Source: Faecalicatena faecalis (GTDB lineage Bacteria; Bacillota; Clostridia; Lachnospirales; Lachnospiraceae). From it: a DNA stretch of 64,000 nt. A model generated the notes under the pieces. The model was not told where the DNA came from, did not search any database, and saw only the letters and a list, made by a program, of their open reading frames with translations. The DNA is taken from the NCBI RefSeq assembly GCF_012524165.2, contig NZ_JABACJ020000006.1, positions 162,560 through 226,559 of the forward strand. The letters are read 5' to 3'. A program made the position numbers and the translations under genes. Below, in pieces: positions 8,399-18,871 of the stretch (its first letter is position 1; each line of letters opens with the position of its first letter).

Positions 8399-8503
8399 AT
8401 GAATATATATGATAAAAAAGTAAGAAGAATCATATCAATTATTGTTATGGTAATCATCCTGGCTATGGTCGCAACGATGGTGATACCATATCTTGTTGCT
8501 TAG
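8399..8503 (+). CDS. Small single-pass membrane protein (34 aa)
   Basis: A short frame of 34 codons with a good AGAGGTG site. It starts MNIYDKKVRRI and then is one hydrophobic helix (ISIIVMVIILAMVATMVIPYL), so an N-in single-TM microprotein is likely. The basic N terminus followed by one TM resembles small DUF4044-like proteins, but that is a guess. It sits between nth and the VanW-family gene on the same strand. Confidence 0.55.
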   Translation: MNIYDKKVRRIISIIVMVIILAMVATMVIPYLVA

Positions 8504-8564
8504 CAGGAGTTCTGACAGGGGCAGGTGTCTCGAAAGCGGTTACAAAGGAAATTAGAGGAAGCTT

Positions 8565-10154
8565 ATGGGGAACAGAAAAAGAAGAAGGCGCAGGCGGAGG
8601 ATAACCAGGGCACAGGCTAAAGTGATCTATCGTCTGCTCCAGATGATATTGTGTGCAGCCGTTATAATTCTCTGCGTTCAGTTTTTCCTGCACAGGTATA
8701 TCAGGAAGTTTGATGAACGTATTATCATACAGGGAGTTTCTATCGGAAAAACGGATGTATCGGGCCTGAATGCAAAGCGAGCGAAAGAGAAGATACAAAA
8801 GGAACTCTCAGTCTATTCGGATGTGAAGGTCAGTCTGTCCTTGGAGGATGGAAGAGAGGCAGAGGCGACTCTTGGAGAGCTCGGTCTTACTGTGAAGAAA
8901 TTAGATTCTGTAGTCCAGAAAGCTGTAGATTATGGGAAAAAGGGAAATGCACTTTCCTGTTATCGAATCTTAAAACGAGCACAGAAGCATGAGAACAAAA
9001 AAGAGATTCCTGTTACATATGCAGTGACGGAAAAATCGGCTCTGGCAGGCCTGAACGCTGCATTTAAGGATCAACTGAATCTTCCCGAAAATGCAAAAGT
9101 GACGCAGGATGATTCCGGTGTGGTCATTGTGAAAGAAAAGCCAGGTGAAGTACTGGATGTCGGGAAAACGGTAAAGAGCATTAATAAATTTTTAGCCGGA
9201 AGCTGGGACGAAAAGGGTGGAAAGGTAAAGGCCTATCTGACTTACAACGATCCAGAGATTACGAAAGCTGATCTAAAGACAATGACAGATCTGCTTGGCA
9301 GCTATACTACATTTTACGGCAGTGACGGTTCCGGCAGGGCACAGAATATAGAGAGCGGCGCAAAGCATATTGACGGCGCGATTATAAAGCCAGGGGAAGA
9401 ATTTTCAGCCGATGCCGCCATGAGACCTTATACAGAGGAAAATGGGTTTACAGAGGCAGCCTCCTATGAGGATGATAAGGTGGTACAGTCCATGGGCGGC
9501 GGTATCTGTCAGATTTCTACTACGCTGTATAATGCGGTACTATATGCGGAATTGGAAGTAACGGAACGGTCTCCGCATACGATGCTTGTTCATTATGTGG
9601 AACCATCACAGGATGCTGCGATTGCAGATGATGTGAAAGACCTTAAGTTCAAGAATAACCTGGAATCACCAATTTATGTTGAAAGTGTGCTATCTGACGG
9701 CTGCATTACATTTAATATCTATGGGAAAGAGACCAGAGAAGCAGGACGATCACTGGAGTTTGTCAGTGAGACAACAGGGACGGACCTGCCGGAAGGAAAA
9801 CGTTATATAGCTACAGATGATGGAATTGGTAATTTTTACGTTTTGAGTCAGGCACAGCCGGCAATTTCTGCGCAGCTTGTAAAGGTCGTCTATCAGGATG
9901 GCGAGGAAGTGAGCCGGAATGTGATTAATAACAGTGAGTATGTTCCGTCAAAGGAGACCATTGCGGTCGGAACGGCTTCTGACGATCCCCAGGTGACGGA
10001 TCAGATGAATCAGGCTATTCTTTCGCAAGATGAAAGCCAGATCATGAGTACGATCCAGAAGCTGACAGGAGCATCAGACAGTTCACAGGACAGCACGCAG
10101 GATAGTTCAGGTGCAGAGAATGATTCGGCGGGGCAGGATGGTACACAGAATTAG
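8565..10154 (+). CDS. VanW family protein with peptidoglycan-binding-like domain
   Basis: A 529-residue cell-surface protein. An Arg-rich cytoplasmic start (RKRRRRRRRITR) precedes one TM segment (about 21-42). A PG_binding_4-type region (about 60-215) follows, then a VanW domain (about 235-380) with GGGICQISTTLYNAVLYAEL and ERSPHTMLVHYVE, then a G5/YabE-like stretch. The last 60 residues are Ser/Asp/Gln-rich and disordered. VanW is linked to the envelope, but its biochemical role is not settled; presence here does not imply vancomycin resistance because no vanH/A/X genes are near. The start has AGAGGAA upstream. Confidence 0.87.
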   Translation: MGNRKRRRRRRRITRAQAKVIYRLLQMILCAAVIILCVQFFLHRYIRKFDERIIIQGVSIGKTDVSGLNAKRAKEKIQKELSVYSDVKVSLSLEDGREAEATLGELGLTVKKLDSVVQKAVDYGKKGNALSCYRILKRAQKHENKKEIPVTYAVTEKSALAGLNAAFKDQLNLPENAKVTQDDSGVVIVKEKPGEVLDVGKTVKSINKFLAGSWDEKGGKVKAYLTYNDPEITKADLKTMTDLLGSYTTFYGSDGSGRAQNIESGAKHIDGAIIKPGEEFSADAAMRPYTEENGFTEAASYEDDKVVQSMGGGICQISTTLYNAVLYAELEVTERSPHTMLVHYVEPSQDAAIADDVKDLKFKNNLESPIYVESVLSDGCITFNIYGKETREAGRSLEFVSETTGTDLPEGKRYIATDDGIGNFYVLSQAQPAISAQLVKVVYQDGEEVSRNVINNSEYVPSKETIAVGTASDDPQVTDQMNQAILSQDESQIMSTIQKLTGASDSSQDSTQDSSGAENDSAGQDGTQN

Positions 10155-10211
10155 GAAGTAAAAGACAGCAGGGAAACAAAAGTATTCCATGTTGGTAGAA
10201 GCAGGAGAAGT

Positions 10212-11228
10212 ATGAAAGCAGGAAATATTTCACAGACCGTATGGAAGAGGTCGGTTAGAAAACAACTAAAGCATGTGCGTGAAGAGGTCCTTTTTCCTCC
10301 TTCTATGGAGGAGGCCTGCAGTGCAATTCGGGTACCGGAAGGACAGGTGGCAGTATACGCTGGCGCACAGTCTTTTGGAAATGTCGAAGAGGCGGGAATC
10401 TATGCAGCAGCGCGGGCCCTCAACGAGGTCGCTTCATGGGGGGCAGATCCAGTAGGTCTCTCTGTCCAGGCAGTGTTGCCTTTGTCAGCCACAGAAGCCC
10501 AGGTAAAGGCAATGACAGGCTGTATGGAGTCGGTCTGCAGTGAAGCAGGCGTACAGTTGACCTGTTTAAAAGTAGAAAGTAATCCTGCTGTGAACCAGGC
10601 CTTTTTTACGGCAGAAGCGGTGGGGAGTGCAAAGGAAGAGAATTTGACCCGGGCAGCGGATGCGGCGCCGGGAGAGGATATTATTTTATGTGGTTATATC
10701 GGACTGGAGGGGATGCTGAGGATCCTGGCAGAGCGGGAGGAAGAGTTGGGACAGAGGTTTGTCCCTGCGTTCATCCGGCAGATGAAGGGACTGAGGCATC
10801 AGCTTCTGGGAATTCCTGCCATCCGGGCAGCAAAATGTGCGGGGGCATCGGCAGTCCACCAGATCGGCAGCGGAGGAATCTTGGCTGCACTGTGGGAATT
10901 AGCAGAGGCGTCAGGCATCGGCCTGGAGGTTGCACTTTCCCGTATGTCCATTCGTCAGGAGACGGTGGAGGTATGCGAATACTATCATCTCAATCCCTAC
11001 CAGATGACATCCACAGGAAGCTTTCTGATGACAGCAGCGGATGGTGATGCCCTTGTGAAGGAGCTGGAAGGGGTGGGCGCACGAGCCGTCAAGCTTGGGG
11101 TTGCCACGGACGGGAAGGCCCGGGTGATCACAAGCGGTGAAGAACAGAGATATCTGGACAGGCCGGCACCGGATGAGCTGATGCTCTGGTGGGAGCGCGC
11201 CTTAAAGAGTGAGACGGCTGCACCATAA
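10212..11228 (+). CDS. AIR synthase-related protein (PurM/HypE fold)
   Basis: A 338-residue protein with the two-domain PurM-like architecture. The N-terminal half has an ATP-site type segment (VAVYAGAQSFGNVEEAGIYAAARALNEVASWGADPVGLSVQ). The C-terminal AIRS_C domain includes HQIGSGGILAALWELAEASGIGLEV. The family includes PurM, SelD, HypE and ThiL; this branch is usually annotated only as AIR-synthase-related or hydrogenase-maturation-factor-like. No hyp genes are nearby, so a HypE role is not supported. It begins 57 bp after the VanW gene and precedes the Lrp regulator. Confidence 0.78.
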   Translation: MKAGNISQTVWKRSVRKQLKHVREEVLFPPSMEEACSAIRVPEGQVAVYAGAQSFGNVEEAGIYAAARALNEVASWGADPVGLSVQAVLPLSATEAQVKAMTGCMESVCSEAGVQLTCLKVESNPAVNQAFFTAEAVGSAKEENLTRAADAAPGEDIILCGYIGLEGMLRILAEREEELGQRFVPAFIRQMKGLRHQLLGIPAIRAAKCAGASAVHQIGSGGILAALWELAEASGIGLEVALSRMSIRQETVEVCEYYHLNPYQMTSTGSFLMTAADGDALVKELEGVGARAVKLGVATDGKARVITSGEEQRYLDRPAPDELMLWWERALKSETAAP

Positions 11229-11275
11229 GAAGAGGAAAAAAGCGGCAGGACGGGTGTCTGTCCGGGAATAAAAAG

Positions 11276-11305
11276 TTGTAAATTTAAAAAACAGATTTGT
11301 ATAGA
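11276..11305 (+). promoter_or_regulatory. Putative promoter of the Lrp-aminotransferase-trmL genes
   Basis: TTGTAA (11276-11281), an 18-bp spacer and TATAGA (11300-11305), 21 bases before the Lrp start codon. Fair match to sigma-A. Confidence 0.45.
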
Positions 11306-11326
11306 CACATTTAGGAGGTAGTAGAT

Positions 11327-11818
11327 ATGGATAACTTAAGGAATGAAATTTTAAGATATCTGGAGACGAACAGCAGAGTGAATCTTGGAGAACTTGGGGT
11401 ACTGCTCGGAGTGGACGAGGTGACAGTAGCAAATGAAATCGCTGATATGGAGAAGGAGAAGATCATCTGTGGATATCATACACTGATTGACTGGGACAAA
11501 GCAGGTGTAGAGAGCGTGACCGCATTGATTGAAGTCCGCGTGACTCCACAGCGCAATCAGGGCTTCGACCGTATCGCAGAACGGATTTACAATTATCCAG
11601 AGGTTCATGCAGTATATTTGATTTCAGGAGGGTATGACCTTCTTGTTACATTAGAAGGTAAGACATTGAAAGAGGTTTCCCGGTTTGTATCTGAGAAATT
11701 GTCCCCGATTGAATCCGTGATCAGTACTGCGACCTATTTCATTCTGAAAAAATATAAAGATCATGGCACTATCCTGGTACCGAAAAAAGAGTCAGAAAGG
11801 ATGTTGGTGACGCCATGA
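11327..11818 (+). CDS. Lrp/AsnC family transcriptional regulator
   Basis: A 163-residue regulator. The N-terminal winged HTH (about 1-60: LRYLETNSRVNLGELGVLLGVDEVTVANEIADMEKEKII) is followed by an AsnC_trans_reg/RAM effector domain (about 65-145: VTALIEVRVTPQR... VHAVYLISGGYDLLVTLEG). The family binds amino acids and assembles as octamers on DNA. It overlaps the downstream aminotransferase by ATGA, so the two are translationally coupled, which suggests control of amino-acid metabolism. Strong AGGAGG site. Confidence 0.92.
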   Translation: MDNLRNEILRYLETNSRVNLGELGVLLGVDEVTVANEIADMEKEKIICGYHTLIDWDKAGVESVTALIEVRVTPQRNQGFDRIAERIYNYPEVHAVYLISGGYDLLVTLEGKTLKEVSRFVSEKLSPIESVISTATYFILKKYKDHGTILVPKKESERMLVTP

Positions 11819-12987
11819 TGAGAAACCCATTATCAAAGAAAATAATAGAAATCGAGCCATCCGGTATTCGGAAATTTTTTGACGTGGCAAATGAGATGGA
11901 GGACGCGATTTCCCTTGGTGTGGGAGAACCGGATTTTGATACTCCGTGGCGTATCCGTGAGGAAGGTATTTTTTCTTTGGAAAGAGGGCGTACCTTTTAT
12001 ACATCCAATGCCGGATTACAAGAATTAAGAAATGAAATCTGCAGATACTTAGAAAGAAAGATTCATGTCACATATGATCCCAAAAAGGAGACTTTGGTCA
12101 CAGTAGGAGGCAGTGAAGCAATTGATATCGGCCTTCGCTGTATGCTGGACCCGGGAGACGAGGTCCTGATTCCACAGCCGTGCTATGTCTCTTATCTTCC
12201 ATGTACCATCATGGCAGATGGAGTACCGGTAGTTATTCCGCTTCAGTATGAGAATGAGTTCAAGCTGACCGTGGAGGATTTAGAGAAGTATACGACTCCG
12301 AAGACAAAGGTCTTGATTATGCCGTTCCCGAACAATCCGACAGGGTCCATTATGACGAAAGAGGATTTAGAACCGATTGCTGAATTCGTAAAAGAACATG
12401 ACCTGTATGTTCTTTCCGATGAAATCTATTCCGAGCTGACATATAAAACGCAGCATGTCTCCATTGCAAGTCTTCCGGGAATGCGTGAGCGTACCATCGT
12501 GATCAATGGTTTTTCCAAGGGATTTGCCATGACGGGATGGCGTCTGGGCTACTGCTGCGGACCACAGCCGATTATTGAACAGATGATCAAGCTGCACCAG
12601 TTTGCGATTATGTGTGCACCGACGAACAGCCAATATGCTGCTATTGAAGGTCTGCGCAACTGCAACGATGAAGTGGAAGAGATGCGCAAGTCCTATAATC
12701 AAAGGAGACGTTTCCTGATGCACGAATTTGCACGTATGGGACTGGAATGTTTTGAGCCGTTCGGAGCATTTTATGTGTTCCCGAGTATTCAGGAATTTAA
12801 CATGACCTCCGAGGAGTTTGCGACTCGTCTGCTCAACGAGGAGAAGGTCGCAGTCGTTCCAGGAACTGCTTTTGGTGAATGCGGCGAGGGATTTCTGCGT
12901 ATCTCCTATGCTTACTCACTAGATGATTTAAAAGAAGCACTGGGACGTCTGGGGAATTTCATACAGCGTCTGAGAAATGAGAGGTAG
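11815..12987 (+). CDS. Pyridoxal-phosphate aminotransferase, class I/II
   Basis: A 390-residue fold-type I aminotransferase. The PLP Lys235 is in NGFSKGFAMTGWRLGY. Asp202 and Tyr205 in LSDEIYSELTY contact the cofactor, NNPTG lies at about 173-177, and the substrate-carboxylate Arg is in GFLRISYAY near the C terminus. It resembles the PatA/AspC-like branch; the amino-acid substrate is not certain. It overlaps the Lrp gene by 4 nt, and trmL starts 6 nt after it. Confidence 0.92.
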   Translation: MMRNPLSKKIIEIEPSGIRKFFDVANEMEDAISLGVGEPDFDTPWRIREEGIFSLERGRTFYTSNAGLQELRNEICRYLERKIHVTYDPKKETLVTVGGSEAIDIGLRCMLDPGDEVLIPQPCYVSYLPCTIMADGVPVVIPLQYENEFKLTVEDLEKYTTPKTKVLIMPFPNNPTGSIMTKEDLEPIAEFVKEHDLYVLSDEIYSELTYKTQHVSIASLPGMRERTIVINGFSKGFAMTGWRLGYCCGPQPIIEQMIKLHQFAIMCAPTNSQYAAIEGLRNCNDEVEEMRKSYNQRRRFLMHEFARMGLECFEPFGAFYVFPSIQEFNMTSEEFATRLLNEEKVAVVPGTAFGECGEGFLRISYAYSLDDLKEALGRLGNFIQRLRNER

Positions 12988-12993
12988 GCTGCA

Positions 12994-13485
12994 ATGTTGA
13001 ATATTGTACTTCATGAACCGGAAATTCCGGCAAATACAGGGAATATTGGAAGGACCTGTGTCGCGACCAATACAAGGCTTCATCTGATTGAGCCGCTCGG
13101 ATTCAAGTTGAATGAGAAAGCTTTGAAGCGTGCAGGGATGGACTACTGGTCCGATCTGGATGTAAGGACATATATCGACTATAACGATTTTCTGGAGAAG
13201 AACCCGGGGGCAAAGATTTATATGGCCACGACGAAGGCATTTAAGGTCTATACGGAGGTCCAGTATGAGCCGGATTGTTATATTATGTTCGGCAAAGAGA
13301 GCGCCGGGATACCGGAGGAAATTCTAGTAGAACATAAGGAAGTTTGTGTACGTATCCCTATGGTAGGGGATATCCGCTCACTGAATCTGGGCAATTCTGT
13401 AGCAGTCATTCTCTACGAAGCGCTGCGTCAGAACCAATTTGCAGGGATGAACCTGGAAGGACATTTACATCATCTGCACTGGTAA
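12994..13485 (+). CDS. trmL: tRNA (cytidine(34)-2'-O)-methyltransferase TrmL
   Basis: A 163-residue minimal SPOUT methyltransferase that 2'-O-methylates the wobble base of tRNA-Leu using SAM. Family motifs are EIPANTGNIGRTC (N terminus), IMFGKESAGIPEE and IPMVGDIRSLNLGNSVAVILYEAL (trefoil-knot SAM site). Length is typical. It is the last gene of the Lrp-aminotransferase unit and is followed by a terminator. Confidence 0.94.
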   Translation: MLNIVLHEPEIPANTGNIGRTCVATNTRLHLIEPLGFKLNEKALKRAGMDYWSDLDVRTYIDYNDFLEKNPGAKIYMATTKAFKVYTEVQYEPDCYIMFGKESAGIPEEILVEHKEVCVRIPMVGDIRSLNLGNSVAVILYEALRQNQFAGMNLEGHLHHLHW

Positions 13486-13506
13486 TCTGTCTATGTATAC
13501 AAAACA

Positions 13507-13555
13507 AAAAAGTGGAACTAAAAACAGTATGGAGCTGTGTTTGGTTTCACTTTTT
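13507..13555 (+). terminator. Terminator after trmL
   Basis: AAAAAGTG at the base pairs with CACTTTTT, with a partly paired inner stem (AACAG/CTGT). The U-rich 3' arm acts as the termination tract. It separates the trmL unit from the V-ATPase operon. Confidence 0.75.
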
Positions 13556-13667
13556 CAGATTCCTGAGGAAAGAGGGTTTTAGAATCCTGGATTGTGCACA
13601 TAATAATGGAAAATGTGCTATGGGCAAAGATGCATAAAAAATAGCATAATTAGAAGGATGGAAAATT

Positions 13668-13784
13668 ATGGTTAATGCACATATTCAGCGAGGTTTGGAT
13701 GAAAGCAAAGAAAATAATGCACAATTTGAAAAGAAAAAAATAACAAATTATTGTAGACTATTAACAAGTTGTGTGATATTCTAA
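13668..13784 (+). CDS. Possible small leader ORF before the V-ATPase operon
   Basis: A 38-codon frame (MVNAHIQRGLDESKENN...) preceded by AAGGATGG. Its end overlaps the -10 of the putative V-ATPase promoter. No similarity is recognised. It could be a microprotein or chance; nothing else protein-like is seen in 13556-13816. Confidence 0.2.
   Translation: MVNAHIQRGLDESKENNAQFEKKKITNYCRLLTSCVIF
13751..13779 (+). promoter_or_regulatory. Putative promoter of the V-ATPase operon
   Basis: TTGTAG (13751-13756), a 17-bp spacer and TGATAT (13774-13779), within an AT-rich stretch 38 bases before the first V-ATPase gene. Medium-quality match; I see no better candidate. Confidence 0.45.
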
Positions 13785-13816
13785 GATTGTGTACGTAGAA
13801 AGGCGGTGACTAATAT

Positions 13817-14125
13817 ATGGTAGAGGAAACCATTCAGGTGATTAGAGAGACAGAGGCAAAAGCCGAGGCCATCGTAAAGGATGCAGAGGTACAGTGCAAG
13901 AAGATACTGGAGGATGCATCCGTTAAGGCCGGGGACCTGAAGGCTGAACAGATCGGCCAGGCCCGTGAAAAGGCAGATGCCATCATGGACAATGCGAAGG
14001 AACAAGGTGCACAAGCTCAAAAAACTTCAATGTCTGATGTTGAGCATGAGATTCAGACATTAAAGGAAACTGCAGCATCCAGAGTTGATGAGGCAGTAGG
14101 TCTCGTGATATCACAGCTGGTTTAG
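13817..14125 (+). CDS. ntpF: V-type ATPase subunit H (peripheral stalk; NtpF/AhaH-like)
   Basis: A 102-residue, almost wholly helical, Ala/Glu/Lys-rich protein with a heptad pattern (ETEAKAEAIVKDAEVQCKKILEDASVKAGDLKAEQ), the expected right-handed coiled coil that pairs with subunit E as the stator stalk. In E. hirae naming this is NtpF; archaeal and bacterial annotations call it H or G. It is the first gene of the operon, with a GGCGGTGA site. A stem-loop separates it from the next gene. Confidence 0.8.
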   Translation: MVEETIQVIRETEAKAEAIVKDAEVQCKKILEDASVKAGDLKAEQIGQAREKADAIMDNAKEQGAQAQKTSMSDVEHEIQTLKETAASRVDEAVGLVISQLV

Positions 14126-14126
14126 C

Positions 14127-14179
14127 TTATACCGGCGGGTGCAGCGGCCTTAAGGCCGTACAGGGATAGGCCGGTATAA
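14127..14179 (+). other. Two-part stem-loop between V-ATPase H and I genes
   Basis: An outer stem pairs TTATACCGGC (14127-14136) with GCCGGTATAA (14170-14179). It encloses a second hairpin, CGGCC-TTAA-GGCCG (14145-14158). There is no T tract and the next ribosome binding site follows 15 bases later. It could be a processing or mRNA-stability element. Its sequence is unrelated to the hairpin family before C, A and D. Confidence 0.7.
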
Positions 14180-14208
14180 AAGAAGCGAGATAAAGGAGGG
14201 ATAGTATT

Positions 14209-16700
<2,492 letters not shown>

Positions 16701-16740
16701 TCTGTTGGAGAAAAAGAATCAGAGAAGGGAGAGCGTATAA

Positions 16741-17331
16741 ATGAGTGGATTAGACAAAATGAAAAGTCAGATCCTGGATGAAGCGACCCACTCAGCTGAA
16801 GTGAAAATCGCGGAGGCCAAGGCGAAGGCAGAGGAATTGATTGAGGCTGCCAAAGCACAGGCAGCTGCGGAAGTTGAGAAAATCTCCAATAAAGCAACAG
16901 CGGATGCCAAAAATTATGCACAGCGTGTAGCATCCTCCTGTGAAATGCAACGTAAGCAGGCTCTTTTGCGTGCGAAGCAGGATGTGATATCAGGTGTGCT
17001 TGATCAGGCATACGAGAGAATCCTGAATCTGGATGCAGATGCATATTTTGATATGGTCCGCAAGATGCTGGATAAATATGTACTGGGTGAATCCGGTGAG
17101 ATATACTTTTCAGCAAAGGATTTGAGCCGGATGCCGGCGGGCTTCGAGGAGGAAATCCAAAAAGCAGCAGTGGCGAAGGGCGGCGCTTTGAGCCTTGCAA
17201 AAGAGGCGAAGGAGATGGATGGCGGTTTTATCCTGGTGTATGGCGGGATTGAAGAAAACTGTACGATAAAGGCATTGTTTGATGCCAAACGAGATGAGTT
17301 ATCCGATAAGGTGCATGGATTATTATTTTAG
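16741..17331 (+). CDS. ntpE: V-type ATPase subunit E (peripheral stalk)
   Basis: A 196-residue protein. The N-terminal half is an Ala/Lys/Glu coiled coil (AEVKIAEAKAKAEELIEAAK) that pairs with subunit H. The C-terminal globular domain (about 95-196) ends ...GGIEENCTIKALFDAKRDELSDKVHGLLF and binds the top of the A3B3 head. Length fits the family. Good GGGAGAG site. The next gene, subunit C, is separated by two stem-loops. Confidence 0.93.
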   Translation: MSGLDKMKSQILDEATHSAEVKIAEAKAKAEELIEAAKAQAAAEVEKISNKATADAKNYAQRVASSCEMQRKQALLRAKQDVISGVLDQAYERILNLDADAYFDMVRKMLDKYVLGESGEIYFSAKDLSRMPAGFEEEIQKAAVAKGGALSLAKEAKEMDGGFILVYGGIEENCTIKALFDAKRDELSDKVHGLLF

Positions 17332-17337
17332 GCAGAA

Positions 17338-17388
17338 ACATCCATGTCACTAAGGTTCGAGAGAACTGAACCAAAGTCGACAGGATGT
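17338..17388 (+). repeat. V-ATPase intergenic hairpin, type a, copy 1
   Basis: A long stem made of ACATCC/GGATGT, TGTC/GACA and ACTAAGGTTC/GAACCAAAGT arms. This copy is slightly degraded (AACTGAACC in the loop side) compared with the copy at 18755. It begins just after the ntpE stop and precedes the type b hairpin. Confidence 0.85.
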
Positions 17389-17392
17389 ACTT

Positions 17393-17429
17393 TACAACTA
17401 AGGTTCGAAAAGACCGAACCTAAGTTGTA
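17393..17429 (+). repeat. V-ATPase intergenic hairpin, type b, copy 1
   Basis: TACAACTAAGGTTCG pairs with CGAACCTAAGTTGTA around an AAAAGAC loop; a 15-bp stem with one A-A mismatch. It ends five bases before the AGGAGG of subunit C, so it could affect translation start or RNA cleavage. Confidence 0.88.
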
Positions 17430-17448
17430 TAAGCAGGAGGTTTATATT

Positions 17449-18420
17449 TTGAATGATTTAGAATATACTTACGCGGTCGCGCGTATACGTGCTTTGGAGA
17501 CCTCTTTGATTTCCAGTACCGATATCGAGAGGCTGATGGCCTGCCAGGATGAAGAGCAGTGTCTTCAGTTTTTAAGCGAGAAGGGCTGGGGAGACGGGAC
17601 AGGTTCTATGGACGCTTCTGCCATGCTCACGCGGGAAGAGGAGAAGACATGGGAAGTTATTGACGATGTCGCTCCGGACTTGTCTGTGTTTGATGTGCTT
17701 TCTTATCCAAAACTCTACCATAATCTGAAAGCTGCGATCAAGGAAGTGTGCACAGAGATGGAGAATAAGAATATTTTCTATGATGATTGTGCAATTCCGG
17801 GAAAAGAGATGCTTTCGATTATTCAGAATAAGGAATTTGGCCGTCTGCCTGGTAAGATGGGAGAGGCGGCACAGGAAGCTTATGAGACACTGCTTCATAC
17901 GAGGGATGGGCAGCTCTGCGATGTCATTGTAGACAGGGCAGCTCTGGATGCCATTTATGAAGCAGGACAAAAGGCTGACGATGAGATCATCAGAAATTAC
18001 GCGGAGTCTACTGTGGCAATTGCTGATATCAAGATCGCCGTGCGTTCCCAGAAGACTGCAAAGTCACTGGATTTCATGAAGCGTGCAATGGCACCCTGCC
18101 AGAGTGTGAACGTGGACCAGCTGGCAAAAGCAGCAGCGAGCGGTATGGATGCGATCCGTGAATACCTGCTCGGAACGACCTATGCAGAAGGCGCACAGGC
18201 ACTGGAGGATTCTCCGTCCGCATTTGAGCGGTGGTGCGACAACCGTATGATGGAAACGATCAGACCTCAGAAATACAATTCATTTTCTGTAGGTCCTCTG
18301 GTAGCGTATGCGCTTGCCAGAGAGAATGAGATTAAGACAGTTCGGATTATCCTGACCGGAAAGCAGAATGAATTTCCGGATGAGGCAATCCGGGAAAGGA
18401 TAAGGGAGATGTATGTATAA
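17449..18420 (+). CDS. ntpC: V-type ATPase subunit C (d subunit, central stalk socket)
   Basis: A 323-residue V_ATPase_C/d-type protein that sits on the K ring and takes up the D-F axle. Characteristic text: LEYTYAVARIRALETSLISSTDIERLM at the N terminus and YNSFSVGPLVAYALARENEIKTVRIILTGKQNEFPDEAIRERIREMYV at the C terminus. I start at TTG 17449, eight bases after AGGAGG (17435-17440). The frame stays open 35 codons further upstream, but that part only translates the two hairpins. It overlaps subunit F by 8 nt. Confidence 0.93.
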   Translation: MNDLEYTYAVARIRALETSLISSTDIERLMACQDEEQCLQFLSEKGWGDGTGSMDASAMLTREEEKTWEVIDDVAPDLSVFDVLSYPKLYHNLKAAIKEVCTEMENKNIFYDDCAIPGKEMLSIIQNKEFGRLPGKMGEAAQEAYETLLHTRDGQLCDVIVDRAALDAIYEAGQKADDEIIRNYAESTVAIADIKIAVRSQKTAKSLDFMKRAMAPCQSVNVDQLAKAAASGMDAIREYLLGTTYAEGAQALEDSPSAFERWCDNRMMETIRPQKYNSFSVGPLVAYALARENEIKTVRIILTGKQNEFPDEAIRERIREMYV

Positions 18421-18733
18421 GATAGCAGTGCTTGGTGATTATGACAGCATATACGGCTTTGCGACACTGGGCTTAAGCATCTGCCCTGTCCAGAACCGCG
18501 AGGAAGCTAAGGATAAGCTAAAGCAGCTTGCTGAAGGGAAATATGGGATCATCTATATCACCGAGGCAATTGCTGCAGAGCTGAAAGATGTGATAGAAGA
18601 ATATAAAGAGCGCACCCTTCCGGCTATCATCCAGATACCGGGCGTGTCCGGCAATACGGGCGCAGGAGTGGAGGGCGTGAAGAAGACCGTGGAACAGGCG
18701 GTTGGATCAGATATCCTGTTTTCACAGGAGTAA
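18413..18733 (+). CDS. ntpG: V-type ATPase subunit F (rotor; NtpG in E. hirae naming)
   Basis: A 106-residue small Rossmann-like protein (MYKIAVLGDYDSIYGFATLGLSICPV..., IIYITEAIA, PAIIQIPG) that binds subunit D in the central rotor. The flexible C-terminal helix (EGVKKTVEQAVGSDILF) is present. ATG 18413 lies inside the last codons of ntpC, so the two are translationally coupled. Confidence 0.93.
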   Translation: MYKIAVLGDYDSIYGFATLGLSICPVQNREEAKDKLKQLAEGKYGIIYITEAIAAELKDVIEEYKERTLPAIIQIPGVSGNTGAGVEGVKKTVEQAVGSDILFSQE

Positions 18734-18754
18734 AATGGAAACAAGGGCAAGGAT

Positions 18755-18805
18755 GCATCCATGTCACTAAGGTTCGAAAAAACCGAACCTAAGTCGACAG
18801 GATGT
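18755..18805 (+). repeat. V-ATPase intergenic hairpin, type a, copy 2
   Basis: GCATCC/GGATGT, TGTC/GACA and ACTAAGGTTCG/CGAACCTAAGT arms build one long stem with an AAAAAAC loop. It is nearly identical to copy 1 but better paired, and it follows the ntpG stop by 22 bases. Confidence 0.88.
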
Positions 18806-18809
18806 ACTT

Positions 18810-18847
18810 TGCAACGTAAGGCTCGAAAAGACCGAGCCTAAGATGCA
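18810..18847 (+). repeat. V-ATPase intergenic hairpin, type b, copy 2
   Basis: TGCA/TGCA at the base and GGCTCG/CGAGCC at the top with an AAAAGAC loop. Compared with copy 1 the stem pair GGTTCG/CGAACC has changed to GGCTCG/CGAGCC, a compensated substitution that preserves the fold. It ends five bases before the AGGAGG of subunit A. Confidence 0.88.
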
Positions 18848-18871
18848 TAAGCAGGAGGTAAATTCGTCGAA

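Noticed and set aside
8565..10154. Vancomycin resistance determinant
   Set aside because: Only a VanW-domain protein is present; the ligase and dipeptidase genes vanH, vanA/B and vanX are absent.
17344..17448. 35-codon N-terminal extension of V-ATPase subunit C
   Set aside because: It only translates the two intergenic hairpins; AGGAGG and TTG at 17449 give the normal protein start.
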